Origin: Bacteroidota bacterium
GTDB taxonomy: Bacteria; Bacteroidota; Bacteroidia; B-17B0; Aurantibacillaceae
Assembly (NCBI GenBank): GCA_021156365.1
Contig: JAJNDK010000006.1
Coordinates: 248,001-312,000, forward strand
DNA: 64,000 bases
Reading direction: 5' to 3'
A program made the translations under genes and the position numbers. The notes under the pieces are model-generated. The model saw only the letters and a program-made list of their open reading frames with translations, was not told where the DNA came from and ran no database searches. How positions within the stretch are numbered: the stretch's first letter is position 1; each line of letters starts with the position of its first letter. Below, one piece after another: positions 23,766 to 31,927 of this stretch.

Positions 23766-25784
23766 ATGACAATGAATAAATACTGGTTGTTACTTTCGAT
23801 CACTGCCTGTTCGGTGGGATTTGCACAAAAGAAATCCGGGATCCGCTTGGAGCTGATGGATAAAAACATAGATCCGAAGCAGGATTTTTACCAATATGCA
23901 TGTGGCGCATGGTTAAAAAGCAATACCATCCCCGAAACAGAATCCGCCTGGGGAAGCTTTAACGAGATCAAAGACCGCAACGATAAAAATCTGGATGCGA
24001 TCCTGAAAGAAATATCAAAGGATAAAACTGCAAAGCCGGGAACCAACCGCCAGAAGATCCGCGACTTTTATAACCTGGCGATGGATACCATAAAGCTGGA
24101 GAAAGACGGGATAAAATACATGGACCCGTATCTGAAAAGCATCGACAAGATCGCTACTACGGACGATCTTATCAAAACGATGGCATCTTTCCATAATAGC
24201 GGGATCGAAACCGGTTTTGGTTTTTATGTGTTCTCCGATATGAAGAACAGTACGGCAAATGCGGCATACCTGGCACAGGCCGGAACCTTTCTCCCGGATA
24301 AGGATTATTACTTCGAGGCAAAATACGAGCCGATCCGCACTGCATACATGAAGCATCTCGAAAACATGTTCCTCTTATTCAAATTCTACCCGGAGTCGGC
24401 GAAGGCAAATGCAGATATCGTTTTTAAAGTAGAAAAAGCATTGGCATCGAAAATGATGAACAGGCTGGAGCAACGTGATATCGAAAAACAATACAATAAA
24501 TTTCCGAAAGGCGAGGTATACAAAAAATACCCGAACCTGAAGCTGGATATGTATTTTCCTTTGTTAGGAGTGAAAGCTGTTCCGAACGACCTGATCGTAA
24601 GCCAGCCTGATTTCATGGCTAATCTGAATGACATGATCAAATCGGTTCCCTTGAACGAGTGGAAAGTATACCTGAAATTCTGCGTGATGCATGAAGGAGC
24701 CCCTTACCTGAACAAGGAGATCGTACAGGAGAACTTCAGCTTTTACGCCACTACATTAAGCGGAGCAAAAGTTCAGAAACCGCGTTGGAAAACAAGCCTG
24801 ACCGCTACGGATGGCGCTTTGGGCGAAGCCCTGGGGCAGGAGTTCGTGGAAAAATATTTTAATGCGGATTCCAAGAAGAAAGTGAATGAAATGGTGGATA
24901 ACCTGATGGCAGCATACAAAGAACGCATCCTGTCACGCTCCTGGATGAGCGATTCCACCAAGAAAAATGCCATCTATAAACTGGAGAAGATCAGCCGCAA
25001 ATTAGGCTATCCTGACAAATGGAAAGACTATTCGACACTTGCCATCAAACCGGATGCCTATGTATTGAACCATTTCCGTGTAAACAAGTTCGGGTACAAG
25101 GATATGATCAATGATATCGGCAAACCGGTGGATAAATCCAAATGGGGGATGACACCTCCAACAGTAAATGCGTATTACAACCCTACCAATAATGAGATCG
25201 CATTCCCTGCAGGCATCATGCAGATCCCTTTCTTTGACGGATCGGCGGATGATGCATTCAACTACGGGATCATGGGTTCCATCATCGGACATGAGCTTAC
25301 ACATGGCTTTGATGACCAGGGTGCACAATTCGATGCGGTGGGGAATTTCCAGAACTGGTGGACAGAAGTTGATATTAAAAATTTCGAATCACGGACGGAC
25401 AAGCTGGTGAATCAATTCAATTCTTATATAGCTGTGGATTCCACACATGTAAACGGAGAACTTACACTTGGCGAGAACATTGCCGACCTGGGAGGTTTAA
25501 CGATGGCGTATTATGCGTATAAAAAATCATTGGGCGGAAAGAAATCAGAAATAATGGATGGTTTCACCGGCGAACAGCGTTTCTTCCTGGCATGGGCACA
25601 AGGCTGGAAGATCATGATGCGTCCGCAGGCATTGAAACAATTAGTAGCTACAAATCCTCACGCACCGGGCAATTTCAGGGCAAACGGTCCTTTGACCAAT
25701 ATGCCGGAATTTTATGAAGCATGGGGCGTGAAAGAAAATGATAAGATGTACCGCAAAACAGAAGAAAGAGCGGAGATCTGGTAG
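23766..25784 (+). CDS. M13 family zinc metallopeptidase (neprilysin/PepO-like)
   Basis: A 672-residue protein. A signal peptide ends at SVGFAQ (about residue 20). The N-terminal half shows the M13_N pattern (DPKQDFYQYACGAWLKSNTIPETESAWGSF, split here for reading), and the catalytic half has His509-Glu510-x-x-His513 in GHELTHGFDDQG plus the third ligand Glu570 and Asp574 in GENIADLGG. C-terminal features FFLAWAQ and FRANGPLTN are as in PepO. It degrades peptides in the periplasm. The first ATG (23766) and one two codons later are both possible. A terminator follows. Confidence 0.96.
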   Translation: MTMNKYWLLLSITACSVGFAQKKSGIRLELMDKNIDPKQDFYQYACGAWLKSNTIPETESAWGSFNEIKDRNDKNLDAILKEISKDKTAKPGTNRQKIRDFYNLAMDTIKLEKDGIKYMDPYLKSIDKIATTDDLIKTMASFHNSGIETGFGFYVFSDMKNSTANAAYLAQAGTFLPDKDYYFEAKYEPIRTAYMKHLENMFLLFKFYPESAKANADIVFKVEKALASKMMNRLEQRDIEKQYNKFPKGEVYKKYPNLKLDMYFPLLGVKAVPNDLIVSQPDFMANLNDMIKSVPLNEWKVYLKFCVMHEGAPYLNKEIVQENFSFYATTLSGAKVQKPRWKTSLTATDGALGEALGQEFVEKYFNADSKKKVNEMVDNLMAAYKERILSRSWMSDSTKKNAIYKLEKISRKLGYPDKWKDYSTLAIKPDAYVLNHFRVNKFGYKDMINDIGKPVDKSKWGMTPPTVNAYYNPTNNEIAFPAGIMQIPFFDGSADDAFNYGIMGSIIGHELTHGFDDQGAQFDAVGNFQNWWTEVDIKNFESRTDKLVNQFNSYIAVDSTHVNGELTLGENIADLGGLTMAYYAYKKSLGGKKSEIMDGFTGEQRFFLAWAQGWKIMMRPQALKQLVATNPHAPGNFRANGPLTNMPEFYEAWGVKENDKMYRKTEERAEIW

Positions 25785-25810
25785 TCTTCATTAAAAAGAG
25801 TATAAAAGAA

Positions 25811-25840
25811 ACGCATTCGCTCCGGTGAATGCGTTTTTTG
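25811..25840 (+). terminator. Rho-independent terminator after the M13 peptidase
   Basis: ACGCATTC (25811-25818) pairs with GAATGCGT (25827-25834) around an 8-nt loop, followed by a T-run. Confidence 0.85.
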
Positions 25841-25896
25841 TTTTAAATCACATCTAAGGGATGTTACGACAAGACTACATCCAATCCTTGGCCTCT

Positions 25897-25922
25897 GTTG
25901 GCCGCGAGGGTTCGCGACCAAC
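25897..25922. repeat. REP-like palindrome, GTTGG-CGCGA type
   Basis: GTTGG-CCGCGAGGGTTCGCGA-CCAAC, an imperfect palindrome of 26 bp in the gap between two genes. Related copies are at 53486-53503 (inside a tRNA remnant) and 63037-63084. Confidence 0.65.
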
Positions 25923-25980
25923 GATGGCTGAATTGGTAAGATTCTCCAAAAAATGTTCTCCTCTGACCTGAAAAAATGAC

Positions 25981-25988
25981 TAAATTTG
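25981..25988 (+). promoter_or_regulatory. -7 box of the FecR-like/caspase operon
   Basis: TAAATTTG, perfect TAnnTTTG, 17 nt before the ATG at 26006. Confidence 0.5.
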
Positions 25989-26005
25989 GTTCCAAATCCT
26001 GAGTC

Positions 26006-26809
26006 ATGAAAAAAATTGCTCTTCTTGGCCTGATCGCCGTATTCGGCCTTGCCTTCATCTACAAACCCAGTGTAACACTGGATACCTATAAAGTTATTAA
26101 AGTAACGGGAACCATCACGTATAAAAAGAACAACAAAAGCGTTCTGCAGGGCGATCTGTTCCCTGAAAATGAGCAGATCGTTTTTAAGACTACCGAAAGT
26201 AAAGCAGCTGTTATCAGCACGGCCAAAGGAAGATTTATCCTGGCACCGGGTGCCGAGAGGAACAGTGCGGTGAAAGCCAACCTCCTTCCGGCTTCTTCCA
26301 ACATCAGCTCGAGGAGCGGTGCAGTGATCAATATTATCGACCTGCAGAATATGTTCACCGGAAATTATGTAGTGCTGGGCAAATCAAGGATCCATATCAA
26401 TAAAGACAACTTCCCGATGAACGACAATAGTTTTTTTTTCCTGCGTTATAAATACAAGGGTGAGGACATCAATAAAAAACTGAGCAACGAGGGTGAAAAA
26501 CTGATCTTCGACAAAGAGCAGATCCTGATGGTGGACGGAAAGCCAATTACTGCATTCGATTCACCGGAAGTAAAATTATTCTACAGCTCAAACGGGGCCA
26601 GCAGCCAGCTGATCAATAGCTTCAACCTGTATATGCCTTCAGATGAGGAACTGAAAAAAGAAACGCAGATCCTTTTGAACGAGATCAAAGACAAACCGTA
26701 TACAGCAAAAGTAGATGAGTTTTTGGCATACATGAACGACTTCTACGGAAAAGCTAATAAACAAAGTGCCATGGACTGGCTGAAAACAAATTTCGCGCTG
26801 GAGCCTTAA
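26006..26809 (+). CDS. Membrane-anchored protein with FecR-like N-terminal domain
   Basis: A 267-residue protein not recognised as a named family. Residues 1-18 are a signal peptide or anchor (IALLGLIAVFGLAFIY). The next part, VIKVTGTITYKKNNK, VLQGDLFPENEQIVFKT and SKAAVIST, has the spacing of a FecR-type beta domain. The C-terminal third is helical and charged (EELKKETQILLNEI, FLAYMNDFYGKANKQSAMDWL). It lies 36 bp upstream of the WD40-caspase gene on the same strand and is probably co-transcribed, so it may anchor, sense for, or be processed by that protein. FecR similarity is by eye only. Confidence 0.6.
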   Translation: MKKIALLGLIAVFGLAFIYKPSVTLDTYKVIKVTGTITYKKNNKSVLQGDLFPENEQIVFKTTESKAAVISTAKGRFILAPGAERNSAVKANLLPASSNISSRSGAVINIIDLQNMFTGNYVVLGKSRIHINKDNFPMNDNSFFFLRYKYKGEDINKKLSNEGEKLIFDKEQILMVDGKPITAFDSPEVKLFYSSNGASSQLINSFNLYMPSDEELKKETQILLNEIKDKPYTAKVDEFLAYMNDFYGKANKQSAMDWLKTNFALEP

Positions 26810-26845
26810 TTCCTTAATCACAGAAATAACATAATTTTTTGCAGT

Positions 26846-29800
26846 ATGAAAAAAATGCTGACCGCAGGTATTTGCCTACTTGCTAACATATTCCTTATTG
26901 CCCAAACCCAGACAAAGCCTACTTTGTTTGTAAACCCCGAGGGACATAAAGGCCAGATCCGTTCGGTACTTGTAACGAACGACAGAAAATTCGTTGTCAC
27001 CGGGGGCTTCGACAAAACGATCAAGGTCTGGGATATAGAGGCAGGACAATTGGCGCGTGAAATTTTTGGTGAGATCGGAACCGGAAGCAACGGGATGATC
27101 TATTGCATGGCTTTATCACCTGATAATAAGATGCTGGCTGTTGGCGGGTGGTTTGGACGAAATGACGGAGAGACAGAAGAATTGGGAGACATACGTGTTT
27201 TTGATTTTGCAACGGGAAAAATGCTCTTTGTGCTCAAAGGACATCTCAATGTGATCCATGCAGTGGAATTTAGTCCCGATGGAAAATTCCTGTTGTCTTC
27301 ATCGGCAGAAGACGAGCTTTTTCTCTGGGATCTCAGTACAAAAAAGATTGCACGCAGATACAATCATGCAGATAAAAAACTACCGGTAGGAGTGGACGAT
27401 GAAGTGAGGGACATTGCAGCAAATGGAAAAAAATTCGTAACAGCCGATCAGTATGGCAGGATAAAGCTCTGGGACATTGATAAAAAGGACACGATCTCCT
27501 GCGATCATTATTACGAGCAGATCCAGGCCGACGGCGTTGCATTTTCGCCGGATGGCAAATACATTGCAGCAGTGGCAGACACCTTCATGTCGATCTATGA
27601 CAGTAATCTGAAACTGGTGACAGAAGCAACCGGTGAGTTTGATTTTATTTTTCCGGTGTTCTCTCCCGACAGCAAAAAAATATTCTTCGGCTCTGCAGGA
27701 TTGGGAGACAAACGAGCCTGTACGATCATGAGCCTGGAGAACAATGAATGGAAACCCTATACCGAATTTACGGAGATTGATAATTCGGTGATTGCAGCGG
27801 CGTTTATCGATAATGAAACCGTTGCTCTTTCGGGTGGGAGTAAAGACGAAGTAACTATCATCAGACTGAATAAGCTAAACGAGCCGCCAACGATCGTGAA
27901 ACGCATGGCAGGCCTTGGAAAGATCATGTATGCAGCGGCTCTCACGGAAAAGAAGCTGGCTTTTGCCGACGACTGGACAGAGAATTTTGGATTTTCAAAG
28001 CTCAACAAACAATTCGACCTCTTCGTAAAACAGTTTGAAAACATTGATAAATCAGCCAAATGGAACAAGCCGGTGATAGAGAGCGGTGAGTATAGTTTAA
28101 AACGCTACCGGATCGGTGATGCATTGAATGCAGGATTGTATATCCGTAAAAGCGGTAAGAATATAGACTCCATTCCACTTGAATACTGGAACGGAGATCA
28201 GCATCATACTTTTTGCCTTGCAAATAATTATGTGATCACAGGGAACTGTTGTGGTTTACTTCGTGCATACAATTATTACGGAGTGGAGGTTTCTACTTTT
28301 GTGGGGCACGTCGGGATCATTAAAAGTATCAGTATTTCTGCCGACGGAAAAAAACTGATCACGGCCAGTGATGACCGCACGATCAAGATCTGGCCGCTGG
28401 ATGAGGTGGGCAAAGGAAAAGAAAGTGATACGCTCATTTCAGTGGCCGATTATTGCAAACGCATGAAGATCTATTCCACCTTCGAAAAGGTATTCAAGCT
28501 GTTGAAAGTAGAAGAAGAATCGAAGACCAAATCGCGGCAGGCCTGGCTGAAAGTGATAGAAGCCCTGAAAAAGAACGGATATTCCTGCCTTACGTTCACC
28601 AATAAATTTGCCGACTATTGCAGCAATGAGATCCTGCCGATCGCTTCCGTATTCCTTGCTGAAAATGGGGAGTGGCTTATCTGGGACGAAAAGGGATATT
28701 TTGCCAGTTCCAAAAAAGGAAGTCGTTTTGTAGGTTATCACATCAACCAGGGCAAAGAAAAAGAAGCGAAATATTATCCCTTCGAGCAATTCGATCTGAA
28801 ATTCAACCGCCCCGACATTATTTTGCAGGAGCTCGGCCTTGCTTCCAACGATGTGATCCGTGCCTATCATATTGCTTACGAGAAACGCCTGAAACGTATG
28901 GGAATCGATGAGAATCAGTTGTCCGGTGATATTCACCTGCCGGAGCTTCAGGTAAAGAGCCAGGTGTATGACGAAAAGAAACAATCAGTGCTCGTTTCGG
29001 TGGAAGCTTCGGATGACAAGTATTTCCTCGATCGTATAAATGTTTTTGTGAACGATGTGCCGGTCTTCGGAACAGCAGGCATCTCCATTAAGGATAAAAA
29101 CAGCCCGCAGTATAAAGGTGACATCATAGTGGAAGTAAGCCCCGGAAAAAACAAGATCCAGGTTTCGGTATTGAACAGCAAAGGTGTGGAATCGCTGCGG
29201 GAAACATTCTCAGTGATCGATAAAGAAACCATCAAGCCTGATCTGTATATTGTTGCTATTGGTGTTTCCAAATATGCAGACAAGAATTTCAACCTGAATT
29301 ATGCTGCCAAGGATGCAGATGACGTAGCGAAGTTTTTCGAGCTAAGTAATTTATATAATAAAGTATATGTAAAAGAGCTTACCAATGAACAGGTAACGAA
29401 AGAGGCCATACTCGCATTAAAAGACAATTATCTGAAGCAGGCAAAAACAAAAGATGTGGTAATGGTGTTTACTGCCGGGCATGGTGTTCTGGATAAGGAG
29501 ATGAATTATTATTTCGGGACCTACAATATGGATTTTAATAATCCTTCCAATGGCGGGATCGCTTATGAGGAGCTGGAAGAATTGCTGAACGGGATCAAAC
29601 CGACGAAGAAATTGTTTTTTATGGACAGCTGCCATTCGGGAGAGCTTGATAAGGATGAATATTCGGTGGCCGTGGCAGATAATTCAAAAACCACTGCCAC
29701 CACCGGGGGGATCAGTTTCAGAACAGCAGGTAATGTAGCGGTCGTATCCAAAAGCGGGATCGGGCTGAGCCAGGCTTCCCAGTTAACAACCGACCTGTTT

Positions 29801-30073
29801 GCCGACCTGCGGAGAGGCACAGGAGCTACGATCATTTCTTCGGCGGGTGGAGCGGAGTTCGCTATGGAAAGTAAAACATGGAACAACGGGCTTTTTACCT
29901 ATTGTTTTTTATCAGGCATGAAAGAAAAATCGGCAGATAAAAATAAGGACGGCAGTATCATGCTGAGCGAAATTGAAAGCTATGTACACGATAAAGTAAC
30001 TGAATTATCCGGTGGCAAGCAGATTCCAACAGCACGCCGGGAGAATCTGGAATTTGATTTCAGGATCTGGTAA
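26846..30073 (+). CDS. WD40-repeat protein with C-terminal caspase-like (C14) domain
   Basis: A 1075-residue protein with an N-terminal signal peptide (AGICLLANIFLIAQ). Residues about 28-545 are WD40 units (GHKGQIRSVLVTNDRKFVVTGG, GHLNVIHAVEFSPDGKFLLSSS, GHVGIIKSISISADGKKLITAS). A linker domain follows, and residues about 800-1075 are a metacaspase-like domain: IVAIGVSKYAD, catalytic His879 in TAGHGV and catalytic Cys929 in MDSCHSGE, then NGLFTYCFLSGM. The signal peptide places it outside the cytoplasm, unusual for a suicide caspase but common for this Bacteroidota architecture. It presumably cleaves proteins after a basic residue, as metacaspases do. Confidence 0.93.
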   Translation: MKKMLTAGICLLANIFLIAQTQTKPTLFVNPEGHKGQIRSVLVTNDRKFVVTGGFDKTIKVWDIEAGQLAREIFGEIGTGSNGMIYCMALSPDNKMLAVGGWFGRNDGETEELGDIRVFDFATGKMLFVLKGHLNVIHAVEFSPDGKFLLSSSAEDELFLWDLSTKKIARRYNHADKKLPVGVDDEVRDIAANGKKFVTADQYGRIKLWDIDKKDTISCDHYYEQIQADGVAFSPDGKYIAAVADTFMSIYDSNLKLVTEATGEFDFIFPVFSPDSKKIFFGSAGLGDKRACTIMSLENNEWKPYTEFTEIDNSVIAAAFIDNETVALSGGSKDEVTIIRLNKLNEPPTIVKRMAGLGKIMYAAALTEKKLAFADDWTENFGFSKLNKQFDLFVKQFENIDKSAKWNKPVIESGEYSLKRYRIGDALNAGLYIRKSGKNIDSIPLEYWNGDQHHTFCLANNYVITGNCCGLLRAYNYYGVEVSTFVGHVGIIKSISISADGKKLITASDDRTIKIWPLDEVGKGKESDTLISVADYCKRMKIYSTFEKVFKLLKVEEESKTKSRQAWLKVIEALKKNGYSCLTFTNKFADYCSNEILPIASVFLAENGEWLIWDEKGYFASSKKGSRFVGYHINQGKEKEAKYYPFEQFDLKFNRPDIILQELGLASNDVIRAYHIAYEKRLKRMGIDENQLSGDIHLPELQVKSQVYDEKKQSVLVSVEASDDKYFLDRINVFVNDVPVFGTAGISIKDKNSPQYKGDIIVEVSPGKNKIQVSVLNSKGVESLRETFSVIDKETIKPDLYIVAIGVSKYADKNFNLNYAAKDADDVAKFFELSNLYNKVYVKELTNEQVTKEAILALKDNYLKQAKTKDVVMVFTAGHGVLDKEMNYYFGTYNMDFNNPSNGGIAYEELEELLNGIKPTKKLFFMDSCHSGELDKDEYSVAVADNSKTTATTGGISFRTAGNVAVVSKSGIGLSQASQLTTDLFADLRRGTGATIISSAGGAEFAMESKTWNNGLFTYCFLSGMKEKSADKNKDGSIMLSEIESYVHDKVTELSGGKQIPTARRENLEFDFRIW

Positions 30074-30075
30074 TA

Positions 30076-30220
30076 GGCTCGCAAAGACGCAGAGACCGCA
30101 AAGAATTTTTTCGGCTATCTGATCTTAACTATTGTGGTGTAAAAATCGAAGATCCAACTCTAAATTGAAATCGCATTAGAACTTAGCGCTCTCTGCGTCT
30201 TTGCGCGAAACCCGCGAGCC
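30076..30220. repeat. MITE-like inverted repeat between convergent genes
   Basis: GCAAAGACGCAGAG (30081-30094) is matched exactly by its reverse complement at 30191-30204, and outer GGCTCGC (30076-30082) by GCGAGCC (30214-30220). The element fills the gap between the convergent caspase and SCO genes. The arms match the dispersed cgcaaagacgcagag repeat family seen elsewhere in the window. Confidence 0.75.
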
Positions 30221-30221
30221 C

Positions 30222-30884
30222 TTATTCGTGTTTCCACGCTTTTTCCTCCTGCAATATCCTGATATCAACAATTAGCTTATCTACTTCTGCTGAATCTATC
30301 CCGGAATAATACCCCCGGATATGCATATTCCAGTCTACCAGTGCGAATTTATCGGTATGTATAAAATCCTCTTCTCCGCCGTTTCCTTCTTCTGCATCCA
30401 GTAAATAGCTTTTACGGGCCTGTTCATATAATGCAGGTTTATCGCCGGTGAGGAAGTGCCATTTACCCTTGATGGCTTTGTGTTTATCAGCGTATGCAGC
30501 TAACACTTCCACGCTGTCTTCTTCAGGATCTACCGTGTGAGAAAGAATAAGTACATCGGGATCATCCCTGAAAGCATCCTGCACACGTTCCATTTGTTTG
30601 CTCATTTTCGGGCAGATGGATTTGCAGGTCGTAAAAAAATAATCGACTATAAAAATTCTCCCTTTTACGGTTTTGTTGGTGATATCAGCGCCAAACTGAT
30701 TGGTAAAATGGAAAGACCGTATCCGGTGATGAATGGTGTCGTCTTTTTTGTCCACATGGATAGGCCCATAGAATGGCAGTATGCGCACCGGCCTGTTCTC
30801 CTTACTTTTGTACAAATAAATACCTAAAAAGACCCCGATTAGAAGGATGGGAGCGATATATTTAATATTTTTGGAGAACATCAT
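30222..30884 (-). CDS. SCO1/SenC family protein
   Basis: A 220-residue protein from the ATG at 30884 (MMFSKNIKYIAPILLIG), with an N-terminal membrane anchor and a thioredoxin-fold domain. The copper-binding CxxxC is FTTCKSICPKM (Cys87 and Cys91) and a downstream His in FIHTDKFALVD completes the site. SCO proteins deliver copper to, or maintain thiols of, cytochrome oxidase CuA. A longer frame from 30905 exists, but a perfect TACCTTTG box (30892-30899) lies in between and ends 7 nt before this ATG. Confidence 0.9.
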   Translation of the reverse strand: MMFSKNIKYIAPILLIGVFLGIYLYKSKENRPVRILPFYGPIHVDKKDDTIHHRIRSFHFTNQFGADITNKTVKGRIFIVDYFFTTCKSICPKMSKQMERVQDAFRDDPDVLILSHTVDPEEDSVEVLAAYADKHKAIKGKWHFLTGDKPALYEQARKSYLLDAEEGNGGEEDFIHTDKFALVDWNMHIRGYYSGIDSAEVDKLIVDIRILQEEKAWKHE

Positions 30885-30891
30885 CCAGGCA

Positions 30892-30899
30892 CAAAGGTA
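30892..30899 (-). promoter_or_regulatory. -7 box 7 nt before the SCO start
   Basis: TACCTTTG on the minus strand, perfect TAnnTTTG. It falls inside the longest possible frame and so argues for the start at 30884. Confidence 0.55.
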
Positions 30900-30918
30900 A
30901 GTCAAATTATTGCATCAT

Positions 30919-31887
30919 ATGAAAAAAGACACTGTTAATGCGAAAAGCAACGAGCTCGGATTTGGTTCTAAAAATGTAAGCGGACGCAACCGTTTTCTTA
31001 ATAAGAACGGGAAAATAAATATCCGGAGAAAAGGAAAGAATTTCATGGAGTCTTTTGATGTGTATCATACGCTCATCAACATGTCCTGGATAAAATTCCT
31101 GCTCCTGATCGTTGCCAGCTATATTGTGGTGAATATAATTTTTGCAGGCGTTTATTATTACCTCGGTGCAAAAAGCTTTGGTAACATTGAAGTGAGTGAT
31201 CCGGTGAAATCGTTCGAAGACCTGTTCTTTTTCAGTGCACAAACACTTACCACGGTCGGATATGGCTATGTGTATCCGAAAACGGCTGCTGTAAGCTCGG
31301 TGGCTGCTGTGGAGTCATTGATCGGCCTGCTTATTTTTGCGATTGCCACAGGTGTACTTTACGGACGTTTTTCGAAACCCAATGCAACCATTCTTTACAG
31401 CGAAAAAATGCTGGTGGCGCCTTACAAAGGAATTACCGGGCTTATGTTCCGTATTGCGAATCCCAAACGGAACGAGCTGATCGAGATCGAAGCGCAGGTA
31501 ACCGTAAGTATGATCAACCGGGAGACCAATTCCAGGAGTTTTTTGCAATTGCCGCTTGAATTAAGCAGGATCAATTTCCTGTCGATCAACTGGACAGTGG
31601 TGCACCCGATCGATGAAACCAGCCCGATCTATGGAATGAGCCAGGAAGATCTGCTGGCGGCCGAAGTGGAGTTCATCATTATGATCAAAGCGATGAACGA
31701 TACCTATTCACAAACCGTATATTCAAGAAGCAGCTATGTGGCGGATGAAATTGTGTTTGGCGCCAGATTCAAATCCTTCGATATCAAACCGGGCAATAAA
31801 GGGAGAACAATTGTAGATATTACGGCTTTGAGCGAGTATGATACTGTGGAACTGCCGGTTGAAAGAGTAGCTGCCGGGTCCGTATAA
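30919..31887 (+). CDS. Inward-rectifier potassium channel, KirBac type
   Basis: A 322-residue protein from the ATG at 30919; a TTG three codons earlier is less likely. After a basic N-terminus come the slide helix (DVYHTLINMSWIKFLL), outer helix, pore helix and selectivity filter TVGYGY (112-117), inner helix (LIGLLIFAIATGVLYGRFSKP), and a cytoplasmic beta-rich domain (LMFRIANPKRNELIEIEAQV), as in KirBac channels. It conducts K+ across the inner membrane. Starts divergently from SCO with only 34 bp between start codons. Confidence 0.94.
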   Translation: MKKDTVNAKSNELGFGSKNVSGRNRFLNKNGKINIRRKGKNFMESFDVYHTLINMSWIKFLLLIVASYIVVNIIFAGVYYYLGAKSFGNIEVSDPVKSFEDLFFFSAQTLTTVGYGYVYPKTAAVSSVAAVESLIGLLIFAIATGVLYGRFSKPNATILYSEKMLVAPYKGITGLMFRIANPKRNELIEIEAQVTVSMINRETNSRSFLQLPLELSRINFLSINWTVVHPIDETSPIYGMSQEDLLAAEVEFIIMIKAMNDTYSQTVYSRSSYVADEIVFGARFKSFDIKPGNKGRTIVDITALSEYDTVELPVERVAAGSV

Positions 31888-31927
31888 TTTTGTATACTTG
31901 TTCAGAATCGGGAAATATAAAAATCCA

